Of a stretch of DNA of 64,000 nt, positions 35,315 to 43,187 are shown in pieces. Origin of the DNA: Ilumatobacteraceae bacterium (GTDB lineage: Bacteria > Actinomycetota > Acidimicrobiia > Acidimicrobiales > Ilumatobacteraceae). The notes below the pieces were generated by a model. That model made no database searches and was not told the origin of the DNA. It was given only the letters and a program-made list of their open reading frames with translations. The position numbers and the translations under genes were made by a program. The stretch lies in NCBI GenBank assembly GCA_033344875.1, contig JAWPMO010000001.1:3497595-3561594 (forward strand), read 5' to 3'. Within the stretch, counting starts at the first letter, position 1; every line of letters begins with the position of its first letter.

Positions 35315-36313
35315 ATGGGCTCGGTGGGCACCCCGGTCGTGCGTCGCATGATCGACGTCGCAGACGAACGCCACGATCGCAACGAGCTCCTCGAGAGCGT
35401 CGGGCTGTCATCGGACCCGGCCGGTGTCGACTGGGTCGGCGATTCGATCGACGAGGAGACCTACTACGGCCTCCTCGAACGCATCGCCGGCACCGACGAT
35501 CTCGGGTTTCCGTTCCGGTACGCGCAGGCGCTGCATCCCGACGACCTCGGAGCGCTCGGCCTGGCCATCAAGACCGCCCCCACCCTTCGGGCCGCACTCG
35601 AACGTCTGGCTCGCTACGTCCTCGTACTCAGCGACACTCTCCGCTACGAGCTCGTCGACGAACGAGATGGTGCTGCGTTCGTGCTCGTCGGCCGGTCGCA
35701 CCATCGTCGAGGTGCTGCGATCGCCAACGAGTGCGCTGTCGCCGCCGTGACCTCGGTACTGCGGATCGTCGGTGGGATCACGCTGGAGCCGACGCTCGTC
35801 GAGTTCCACCACGCCGCTCCGAGCACCGATCGTCATCACGTCGAGTTCTTCGGCAGTCCGGTGCGCTTCGAGGCCGCGGTCAACGGAATCCATGTCAGCG
35901 AGGAACACCTCGCTCGTCGGGCGCTGCTGGCCGACGACGGTCTCTCCACCTACCTGCTGTCGCGACTCGACGACCTCACCGCCCGCAAGGCGCGCCGCTC
36001 GATCGTCGACGACGTCCGAGCTGCGATCGCCGACTCGCTGCCAGACGGCCAGCCGAGCAAGTCGCAGATCGCGCGTCGGCTCGCGATCAGCGAACGCACC
36101 CTCCATCGCCAGCTCGCCGACCACGACGAGTCCTTCCAGGCCATCGCCACTCGAGCCCGCCGCGACGCCGCGGAGTCGCTGCTGACCACGACGAGCCATT
36201 CGATCGCCGACGTCGCGTTCCTCACCGGCTTCGCGGACCAGTCCGCGTTCACCCGCGCCTTCAAGCGCTGGACCGGCACCACCCCGGCCGCCTTCCGCGA
36301 CCGAACGCTCTGA
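35315..36313 (+). CDS. AraC family transcriptional regulator (OruR/ArgR-like, arabinose-binding type N-domain)
   Basis: 332 residues. The N-terminal 190 residues resemble the PF12625 ligand domain (FGFPFRYAQALHPDDLG-like segment; VEFHHAAP). The C-terminal AraC DNA-binding domain has SKSQIARRLAISERTLHRQL and SIADVAFLTGFADQSAFTRA, then FKRWTGTTPAAFR. Divergent from the DUF4386-MDR pair across 125 bp, so it likely controls them. Confidence 0.9.
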   Translation: MGSVGTPVVRRMIDVADERHDRNELLESVGLSSDPAGVDWVGDSIDEETYYGLLERIAGTDDLGFPFRYAQALHPDDLGALGLAIKTAPTLRAALERLARYVLVLSDTLRYELVDERDGAAFVLVGRSHHRRGAAIANECAVAAVTSVLRIVGGITLEPTLVEFHHAAPSTDRHHVEFFGSPVRFEAAVNGIHVSEEHLARRALLADDGLSTYLLSRLDDLTARKARRSIVDDVRAAIADSLPDGQPSKSQIARRLAISERTLHRQLADHDESFQAIATRARRDAAESLLTTTSHSIADVAFLTGFADQSAFTRAFKRWTGTTPAAFRDRTL

Positions 36314-36510
36314 TCGGCACGGCCGGGACGTTCCGCGACACCGCTTGCGCCGTCCCGCCCCAGGCTCGCGTGAGAGCCCGCCGCGGTCACGTCGGATGCC
36401 GCGGCCGAGGACGAGCGAAAGGCCGTGGGACCTCGTGGAGGGTTTGCGGTCCCAGTGGAGGAAGAGACGTGGCCGCAGTGGGCCGGCGCGCCGCGCGACG
36501 CAGGCTCCGC
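36314..36510. other. 197-bp gap between convergent genes
   Basis: Arg/GC-rich sequence without a supported gene; no clear hairpin with a U tract. Nothing notable seen. Confidence 0.4.
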
Positions 36511-39500
36511 CTAGTCGCGGAGCCGGTCCATCACTCCGTCGAAGAGGGCGCGTGCGAGGTCGTCCGCGACCAGGTCGTCGAGGTCGCACGACACGTCGAA
36601 CCGGGTGCAGATGCCGGTCACGCCGAGACCGGCATCTGCCTGCGACGGGGTGATGATCCAGCAGCGACCGTCCTGTTCGCTCGTGCCGATGCCGCACCCG
36701 AGGTCGGCGCCGTCTCCAGGGATACCCGGCACCGCCGGCGTCGGAGGCACCGAATAGCAGCGTCCGCCGACCTCGATCGGGTTCTCGACCAGACACACCT
36801 TGCTCACCCCGCCGGCTGGTGTTCCACGATCGATCGTGGGAGCGAGCCCGCCGGACGGCCGCCATTCGCCGAGGACGCGCGCGTAGCACCGTCCGCTGCG
36901 GAGCTGCATCCCGTACGTCTTGCCGAGCCACGTGAACGAGGCGAGGCAGCGTTCCCCCAGCGGCCGGACGGTGTAGCAGTCGCCACCGGAGGCGAGCGGA
37001 GCGAACCGGGGACACGCCATCGCAGCACCGCCGGCGGGAACTCCATCGGTCGCCGGGAGCGGCGGCGTGGTGTAGCAGCGGCCATCCGAGGCGCGGACGG
37101 GCGTTGTTGCCCTGCAGATCATCGGGTCGCCACCGGGCGGCAGTGCAACGAGCGGGATCGTGCCGCCGTTGAGGATGATGTCGATCGCGTCGTCGGTGAG
37201 TGCCGTGCCCGACTCGATCAGCGGTTCGATCTCGTCGAGCAGCTCACCGACCCACGGCGGCGTCGGAACACCGGCAGCGTCGAAGACTTCGTCGATTCGG
37301 GTCAGCGTGCCGACCGGGTCGTCGACCAGTTGTTCGAACAGCTCCACGGCGCGGGCGATGTCGTCGAGCACCTGTCGGCTGTCGAAGAACACGCTGTCGG
37401 TGTCGAGATCGATCGATGCACGGCCGCGCAGGCCGAACAGGCGGGCCTCACCATCGAAGCGGAAGTACTGGTCGTCGGCGGTGAGGGCGAGATCGAGGGC
37501 GATGTCGCTCCATGCGATCGGTCCGAGGTCGTAGCCCTGGAGCGAACCGACGGCGGTCAGACCGCTTGCGTCGAGTCGGAAGTCGAGGGCCGCGATCGGT
37601 GCCGCTCCGGACTCGATCCAGACGTCGCCGACGAGCGCGAAGCCGGCTTCGATGCCGAGGCGTTCGACCGGCTGCGGAGCGAACCGGATCTCGGCGTCGC
37701 GGATGGCGAGGTCGGGGTAGTCGGTGAGCGCTGCCGGTTGCCCGCCCGAGGCCGCGGCCATCTGGCTCTGGATCGCGATCAGGTCGGAGAAGGCGAGCCC
37801 CTCGGCGCTGGCGCCTTGCACGGCGAAGTTGGTCGGCACGCCGGCGGTCAGCTCGGTGAACATCGCGATCTCGACGTCCTGGTCGCCGAGCACGACCGAG
37901 CCGCCGAAGCCGAGTCCGACCGTGCCGATCGGGTCGACGGTGAGGAGCAGCGCAGCGTCGTTGACGGTGAGCCACTCGACCCCGAACGGCGACTCCCATG
38001 GACGGTCGGTGCCGAGCTGACCGAACAGTGCGAGTTCGACGCCCGTCGTGACCCGTGCGAACTCGGCGCCGACGACGAATTGCAGATCCTCCCCGTCGAC
38101 GTGGACGGTCATCTCGCCTTCGAGTCCCAACGACGGGGCGCCGCTGGCCACGAGCGACAGTCGTCCGCCGCGGTACCAGTCGGGAGCATCCACCGGAGTG
38201 ACCTCCGGGAGCCGGACGGAGAGCGTGAGATCCCTCAGTGCCGAACCCGACGAGCTGCCGCCGAGACCGATTGCGGAGCCCGGGATCGTGCCGACCACCG
38301 GGAACTGCCCGTCGTCGAACCCGATCGCGGCGAGTGGAGCTTCGAGCGCGGTGTCGCGCAGGTCGAGCGAGCCGAACAGTGACACACCGGGCGCGAGTCG
38401 CAGTGGTCCTGACGAGTCGATCGCGCCGAAGAACCGTCGGGCGGGTTCGGACAACGCGTCCGGTTCGATGGATCCTTCCATCGAGCTGAGGACGAGTGCC
38501 GATGGCGGAAAGACCAACTCGTCGAGGAGGGTGCCGTCGACGGCGGGTACGGCATCGGCGAGACGCCACGAGTCGAGCGCGACACCGAGTACGACGCCGG
38601 ACGAACCGGCGCCGACCGACTCGACACCGGCGAGCACGTCGGCGACCTGCCCGGCCACGGTGGCCCGCCCGCCGATGGCCACCGTCGTGCCCTGGTCGAT
38701 GCGGATGTCGATCAGTACGTCGTCGATCCGCATGTCCGGCACCGCCGCCGGGGCTGCGGCCCCGGTCGCCCTGGTCAGCAGGTCGATCGCGTCGGCCGCA
38801 GTGAGCTCCTCGGTCGCGGCGAGGAGCCGCACCGATGCCGTGTCACCGTCGGCGACCTCGAACGTGAGGTCGGCGGTGCGGCCCGCGACCGTGACCGTGG
38901 ACTCGAAGCGGGCGACGCTCGCACCGGGTGCGACATCGATCGTCATCGTCGCCGTGTCGAGGTCGAGCCATCCGACACCGAACGGCGATCGCCACGGCTC
39001 GCGCAGCTCGGCGACGAGCCGCCCTGATGTCGACTCGTCGCCATCGGCGATCTCGAACCGGCCTGCGAACTGACGTCGGCGTCCGTCGAGTTCGGCATCG
39101 AGACCACCGGCGAGCCCGATCGTCAATCCGTCGCCGTCGGTTCGCGACAGCGTGAGAACCCACGGGAGGTCGTCCGAGGGTTCGATCCACTCGGGCAGCG
39201 CGGGCGGATCGAGCCCCGGGACCTCGACCGCGAGGGTCGCGGTGGACGGAGCTGCCGAGCCGTCGACGACGCCGAATCCACTGCCGAACGTGGCGCGCAC
39301 ACCGAATCGGGATCCGAGGTTCGTGTCGACGAACCCGGACACGGTGTCGGGGAGGTCGCTGCTGTCGATGCGGGTGAGCGCGGTGACGCCGGCCTCGACG
39401 TCGACTGCGGACCCGGAGGCGAGGTCGACCGACACGCTCGCCCATGCTGCCCGCCCGACCGTTCCGCTCGTGAGGCGGGCCGGGCGGTCGGCGAGCAGGA

Positions 39501-40392
39501 ACGTCGTGGAGGGGAGGCGGGTCTCGCCGAGGTCGCCGGAGAAACCGGCGTCGGCGAGCCGCCAGTTCGCGAGACGCAGTCCCCCCAGCAGGGTGGCGGT
39601 CGGTTCGCCGTTCCACCGGGCGATGACGAACGCGTCCGCGCGGCCGGCGAGCCCGTCGGTGGCGCCGGTGAACGTGATCGTGCGCGCGTCGTCGTCGGCG
39701 GTCCAGGCGACGCCGGGCACGTCGAGCGGGTCGAGTCCCTCGATGCCGCCCAGCCCGACCTCGAGCACCTGCATGCTCGACCCGAGCTCGTCGAGCGCCA
39801 GCACCGCGTCCTCGTACGACATCGCTTCGAGCCCGGACAGGATCCCGCTACCGGCGCCGGCCGTGATCCGCAGCACGTGTGGGCTGGTCGACGACGCCCA
39901 TGCGTCGATGGCGGGGACGAGCGCGTCGACCGAATCGATCGCGCCGCCGGGGTCGATCTCGGCGACGAGCAACGCGACGAGTTCATCGGTGGTCGCAGCA
40001 TCGGTTGCTGCCGGTCCGAGGCGCCGGATGAGCGCGTCGGCGATCGCTGCCGGCGAGCTGTCGTCGGTGCCGAGAGCAGTCGCGATCCTCGAGATCGCAT
40101 CGGCGCGTTCGTCATCCGACAACTCGAACGGAACGAGGCCGTCGACCAGGTCGTCGACGAACTCGTCGGGAGCGGCCCCGACCCGGGCGAGCACGGCATC
40201 GGTGTAGTCGGTCGAGGTGGGGTCGGGTGCTGCATCGACCGGTTCGCCCCCGAACTGGCCCACGACGACGACGGCGAGTGCGACGACGGCAACGATCGGC
40301 ACCGTGACGGCGGCGATCGCGAGCGCGGCGTTGCGCGATCGGAGCGCCCGGAACGTGTGGATCAGCCAGTGCATGATCCCAGTGAAGGCCAC
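36511..40392 (-). CDS. Large exported protein with duplicated ~350-residue module and Cys-rich tail, function unknown
   Basis: 1293 residues from GTG 40392 (ATG 40374 is possible). Residues about 20-47 form a single membrane helix or uncleaved signal; the rest is presumably extracytoplasmic. A helical region (50-200) precedes two related beta-rich modules: each has a WRLAD motif, an acidic edge strand, and a SPFGVxWL motif (about 475 and 840) followed by about 75 residues and a helical DLL/DLI segment, then a MRIDD or LAIRDA strand. After another helical stretch, residues about 1093-1265 hold five short Cys repeats of the form C...GRCY (CRATTPVRASDGRCY; CLVENPIEVGGRCY). No enzyme motif is recognised. 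Divergent from an AfsR-like regulator. Confidence 0.8.
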   Translation of the reverse strand: MAFTGIMHWLIHTFRALRSRNAALAIAAVTVPIVAVVALAVVVVGQFGGEPVDAAPDPTSTDYTDAVLARVGAAPDEFVDDLVDGLVPFELSDDERADAISRIATALGTDDSSPAAIADALIRRLGPAATDAATTDELVALLVAEIDPGGAIDSVDALVPAIDAWASSTSPHVLRITAGAGSGILSGLEAMSYEDAVLALDELGSSMQVLEVGLGGIEGLDPLDVPGVAWTADDDARTITFTGATDGLAGRADAFVIARWNGEPTATLLGGLRLANWRLADAGFSGDLGETRLPSTTFLLADRPARLTSGTVGRAAWASVSVDLASGSAVDVEAGVTALTRIDSSDLPDTVSGFVDTNLGSRFGVRATFGSGFGVVDGSAAPSTATLAVEVPGLDPPALPEWIEPSDDLPWVLTLSRTDGDGLTIGLAGGLDAELDGRRRQFAGRFEIADGDESTSGRLVAELREPWRSPFGVGWLDLDTATMTIDVAPGASVARFESTVTVAGRTADLTFEVADGDTASVRLLAATEELTAADAIDLLTRATGAAAPAAVPDMRIDDVLIDIRIDQGTTVAIGGRATVAGQVADVLAGVESVGAGSSGVVLGVALDSWRLADAVPAVDGTLLDELVFPPSALVLSSMEGSIEPDALSEPARRFFGAIDSSGPLRLAPGVSLFGSLDLRDTALEAPLAAIGFDDGQFPVVGTIPGSAIGLGGSSSGSALRDLTLSVRLPEVTPVDAPDWYRGGRLSLVASGAPSLGLEGEMTVHVDGEDLQFVVGAEFARVTTGVELALFGQLGTDRPWESPFGVEWLTVNDAALLLTVDPIGTVGLGFGGSVVLGDQDVEIAMFTELTAGVPTNFAVQGASAEGLAFSDLIAIQSQMAAASGGQPAALTDYPDLAIRDAEIRFAPQPVERLGIEAGFALVGDVWIESGAAPIAALDFRLDASGLTAVGSLQGYDLGPIAWSDIALDLALTADDQYFRFDGEARLFGLRGRASIDLDTDSVFFDSRQVLDDIARAVELFEQLVDDPVGTLTRIDEVFDAAGVPTPPWVGELLDEIEPLIESGTALTDDAIDIILNGGTIPLVALPPGGDPMICRATTPVRASDGRCYTTPPLPATDGVPAGGAAMACPRFAPLASGGDCYTVRPLGERCLASFTWLGKTYGMQLRSGRCYARVLGEWRPSGGLAPTIDRGTPAGGVSKVCLVENPIEVGGRCYSVPPTPAVPGIPGDGADLGCGIGTSEQDGRCWIITPSQADAGLGVTGICTRFDVSCDLDDLVADDLARALFDGVMDRLRD

Positions 40393-40478
40393 GGCTCCGG
40401 CACAGTCAGGGAGGAGTTCGGGAGATCTGCGGGAGATCGATTCCGTGTGCGAGCACTACAGTTCGCAGCAGGGCTGAC

Positions 40479-42917
40479 ATGGGACAACGCGTGCGATTCG
40501 GGAGCCATACCGTCGACCTCGGCTCGCGGACCGTCGAATGTGACGGCACGCCGATCTCGCTCGAACCGCAGGTCTTCGACGTGTTGGCCCTGTTGATCGA
40601 ACACCGCGATCGTGTCGTGACCAAGCTCGAGCTGCTCGATCGGGTCTGGGGCGATCGGTTCGTGTCGCCGGCGACGCTCACATCGCGGGTGCGTGACCTG
40701 CGCGCCGCCCTGGGCGACTCGGGACGGTCTCAGCACGTGGTCAAGACCGTCCACGGTCGCGGGTTCCAGTTCGTCGCCCGGCTCGACGTGGTCGATGAGG
40801 CGCAGCCCGCTGGGTTCGGGGCGCCGACTCCACTGCGCACGCCGGCTGCCGAGGCGGGACTCAAACCGCTCGTCGGGCGCGCCGATCTGCTCGACGAGGT
40901 ACATCGCCGACTCGCCGAATGCCGCCTCGTCACCCTCGTCGGCCCCGGTGGTGTCGGTAAGACCCACCTGATGCGCCACGCCACCGCCGGACTGGGCGCG
41001 ATCGTGACCGACCTCACCGATGTCCGAGACGGCGACGCCCTACTGTTGTCGGTGCTGTCGGCGGTCGGCGGTACCGAACGAGCCGATGCCGATGTAACCG
41101 AAGCCTTGGCCGAGATGCTCGCCGGGCGGCACATCCTGCTCGTGCTCGACAACTGTGAACACGTCATCGACGCTGCGATCGCGGCGACCGCAGAACTGCT
41201 TCGACGTTGCCCGGGTCTCCGCATCCTGGCGACGAGTCGACGACCGCTGCAGCTCGGCGAGGAGACGGTGATCCGTGTCGGCCAGCTCGATGCCGAGAGC
41301 GCCGCCGACGTCCTGATCGGACACGCCGCCCGGCACGGCGTCACGCTCGACCGGTCGGACGAGCTGCTCGACGTGTGTCGGCGGCTCGACGGTCTGCCGC
41401 TCGCGCTCGAGTTGGCGGCCTCGAAGACCCGAGCGATCCCGCTCGGCGACCTCTCGCGGCTGCTCGGCGAGCGGCTGGAGCTGCTCACCGATGAGACCAA
41501 CAACGCCGACGCGCATCACGCGTCGCTCGACACGGCGATCCGCTGGTCGGTCGATCTGCTCACCGAGCGCCAGCGAGAACTGCTCGCCCGCTTCGGTGTC
41601 TTCGTCGGGCAGTTCGACCTCGCTGCGGTCGATACCGTGTGCGTCGGGCCGGGCTCCTCCGATCGGACCGAGACGATCACCGACCTCGTGGCACTGGTCG
41701 ACCTGTCGCTCGTCGAGTTCGATGTCGCGACCGGCCGCTATCGCCTGCTCGAGCCGATCAGGATGTTCGCCGAGTCGTTGGGGATCGACGACGACGTTCG
41801 TCTTCGGTATCGGAACCACGTGCTCGACGTGGTCGACGCAGCCGCGCCGATCCGCGTGGCGACCGCAGCTCGCGACCTCGACGCCATCCGGACCGCATGG
41901 CCGAGCCTGCGTGCCCTCGTCGCGACTGCCCGCGCCGAGACCGATGCCGCGACGTTGCATCGTGCCGTCGCGGCAGTGACCCGCTTCGCCGAGCAGACGT
42001 TCTCGTTCGAGGTGATCGACTGGGCCGAAGCGGCGATCGCGCTCGACGTCGCGGCAGATCGGCCGACGCCGCCCGAGACCCATCTCGCCCTCGCGCTGTT
42101 GCGAACCCACCGCAGCGACTTCGACGTCGCGGCCGATCACCTCGCGCGAGTGGAGGGCGCCGACCCGTCGCTGGTCGAGCTCGCCCGTCTGTGGCATCAC
42201 TACTTCACGGGGGATCTGGCCGCGACGTACGCCTGTCGAGATCGGCTCCGCGAGATCGCCGACGGCACCGGGAGCTACGTCGAGCGCGTCGCGATCACGG
42301 CAGGGCACTTCCTCGACAAGGGGGCACAGCGTCCGTTCGATCCGACCGAAGTCGCCCGTCTCGACAGCTGGGCCACCGACGGCGATCCCGTCGTGGCTGC
42401 CTCGGCTGCGTTGTGCACGGTGCTCCGCCTCGACTGGGACTCGCAGGCCGACGAGGCGATCGAGGCGCTGACCACCATCATCGAGACGGCCCGCCGGCTC
42501 GGGCTCGCGTTCCTCGCCAGCGGGGCGTCGACGGCGAGGTCGATCGTGCTCTCGACCTCTCCGGGTGCCGAATCGTCGGCCCGCGTGTTGCGCGCCACGC
42601 TGCGCTCGTACGTCGAAGTGTCGTCATGGCAGTTCGCGCTCGCCGACTTCGCCGCCGCCTCGCTGGCGCTCGTTCATGGCGGCCGAGCGCGCGACGCGGC
42701 CGAGTTGTTGGGAGCGCGGCGTGCGGCCGGCTACGTCGGCGATTCGTCAGCCGAGGTCGAAGACCAGGCAACCGAGGCCGCACGGCGAGCGCTCGGTGAC
42801 CGGGCGTTCGACGAAGCAGTGCGCCAAGGGCACGCTCGTGATGTTGCCACGGCGACCCGCTTGGCGATTGCTGCGTTCGACCAGATCATCGGCGACCGTG
42901 TCGCGCCCAGCGCGTGA
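40479..42917 (+). CDS. AfsR/SARP-like STAND transcriptional regulator (winged helix plus NB-ARC ATPase)
   Basis: 812 residues. An OmpR/PhoB-type winged helix at 1-100 (GTPISLEPQVFDVLALLIEH, then TVHGRGFQFVARL). A STAND-type ATPase follows with Walker A GPGGVGKTH, Walker B HILLVLDNCEHV and a sensor RILATSRRPLQLGEE. The C-terminal 400 residues are helical and TPR-like. STAND regulators switch on upon ATP and ligand binding. Its start is 86 bp from the divergent 1293-residue exported protein gene, its most likely target. No bacterial transcriptional activator domain of true SARP type is visible, so the AfsR label is loose. Confidence 0.86.
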   Translation: MGQRVRFGSHTVDLGSRTVECDGTPISLEPQVFDVLALLIEHRDRVVTKLELLDRVWGDRFVSPATLTSRVRDLRAALGDSGRSQHVVKTVHGRGFQFVARLDVVDEAQPAGFGAPTPLRTPAAEAGLKPLVGRADLLDEVHRRLAECRLVTLVGPGGVGKTHLMRHATAGLGAIVTDLTDVRDGDALLLSVLSAVGGTERADADVTEALAEMLAGRHILLVLDNCEHVIDAAIAATAELLRRCPGLRILATSRRPLQLGEETVIRVGQLDAESAADVLIGHAARHGVTLDRSDELLDVCRRLDGLPLALELAASKTRAIPLGDLSRLLGERLELLTDETNNADAHHASLDTAIRWSVDLLTERQRELLARFGVFVGQFDLAAVDTVCVGPGSSDRTETITDLVALVDLSLVEFDVATGRYRLLEPIRMFAESLGIDDDVRLRYRNHVLDVVDAAAPIRVATAARDLDAIRTAWPSLRALVATARAETDAATLHRAVAAVTRFAEQTFSFEVIDWAEAAIALDVAADRPTPPETHLALALLRTHRSDFDVAADHLARVEGADPSLVELARLWHHYFTGDLAATYACRDRLREIADGTGSYVERVAITAGHFLDKGAQRPFDPTEVARLDSWATDGDPVVAASAALCTVLRLDWDSQADEAIEALTTIIETARRLGLAFLASGASTARSIVLSTSPGAESSARVLRATLRSYVEVSSWQFALADFAAASLALVHGGRARDAAELLGARRAAGYVGDSSAEVEDQATEAARRALGDRAFDEAVRQGHARDVATATRLAIAAFDQIIGDRVAPSA

Positions 42918-43187
42918 CGGCTTCGAGAACCCGATTGACCGGACAACCTCGCGAGGTGTGTTGATGGCAACGGCTCGTGAGCCGGAACGTGCCGGTCGTA
43001 CCTCACCTGACACGTCCCGGTACCGCCGTTGGCGTTCGAGGTGTCTTCCCCCGCCCAAGACTCCTCGTCCGGGGACGAGGACGCTTCGGGCGCTCCCATC
43101 CATCCCGCTAGGGTTTGTTGGGGCGGACGGCTAAGGGGGCATGCCAAAGAATCCCACTGCTTGTTCCCGTCGAAGGGAGCGGATGAG
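42918..43187. other. 270-bp leader region before the c-di-GMP protein gene
   Basis: Contains one clear hairpin at 43063-43080 and otherwise no supported gene. No match to a GEMM c-di-GMP riboswitch core was found by eye. An in-frame extension of the next gene reaches 43029 but has no domain similarity. Confidence 0.4.
43063..43080. terminator. GC hairpin after the STAND regulator gene
   Basis: CCTCGTC (43063-43069) and GACGAGG (43074-43080) with a CGGG loop. It is 145 bp past the regulator stop and 107 bp before the next start. Could be a terminator or a leader element; no T run. Confidence 0.4.

Noticed and set aside
35212-38382. 1056-codon plus-strand open frame antisense to the large exported protein
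   Set aside because: Crosses the AraC gene and is composed of complementary GC codons; the minus-strand frame has a signal helix, repeats and motifs.
42918-43187. GEMM c-di-GMP riboswitch before the GGDEF-EAL gene
   Set aside because: Sensible location, but no tetraloop/receptor-type core was recognised; only a simple hairpin is present.
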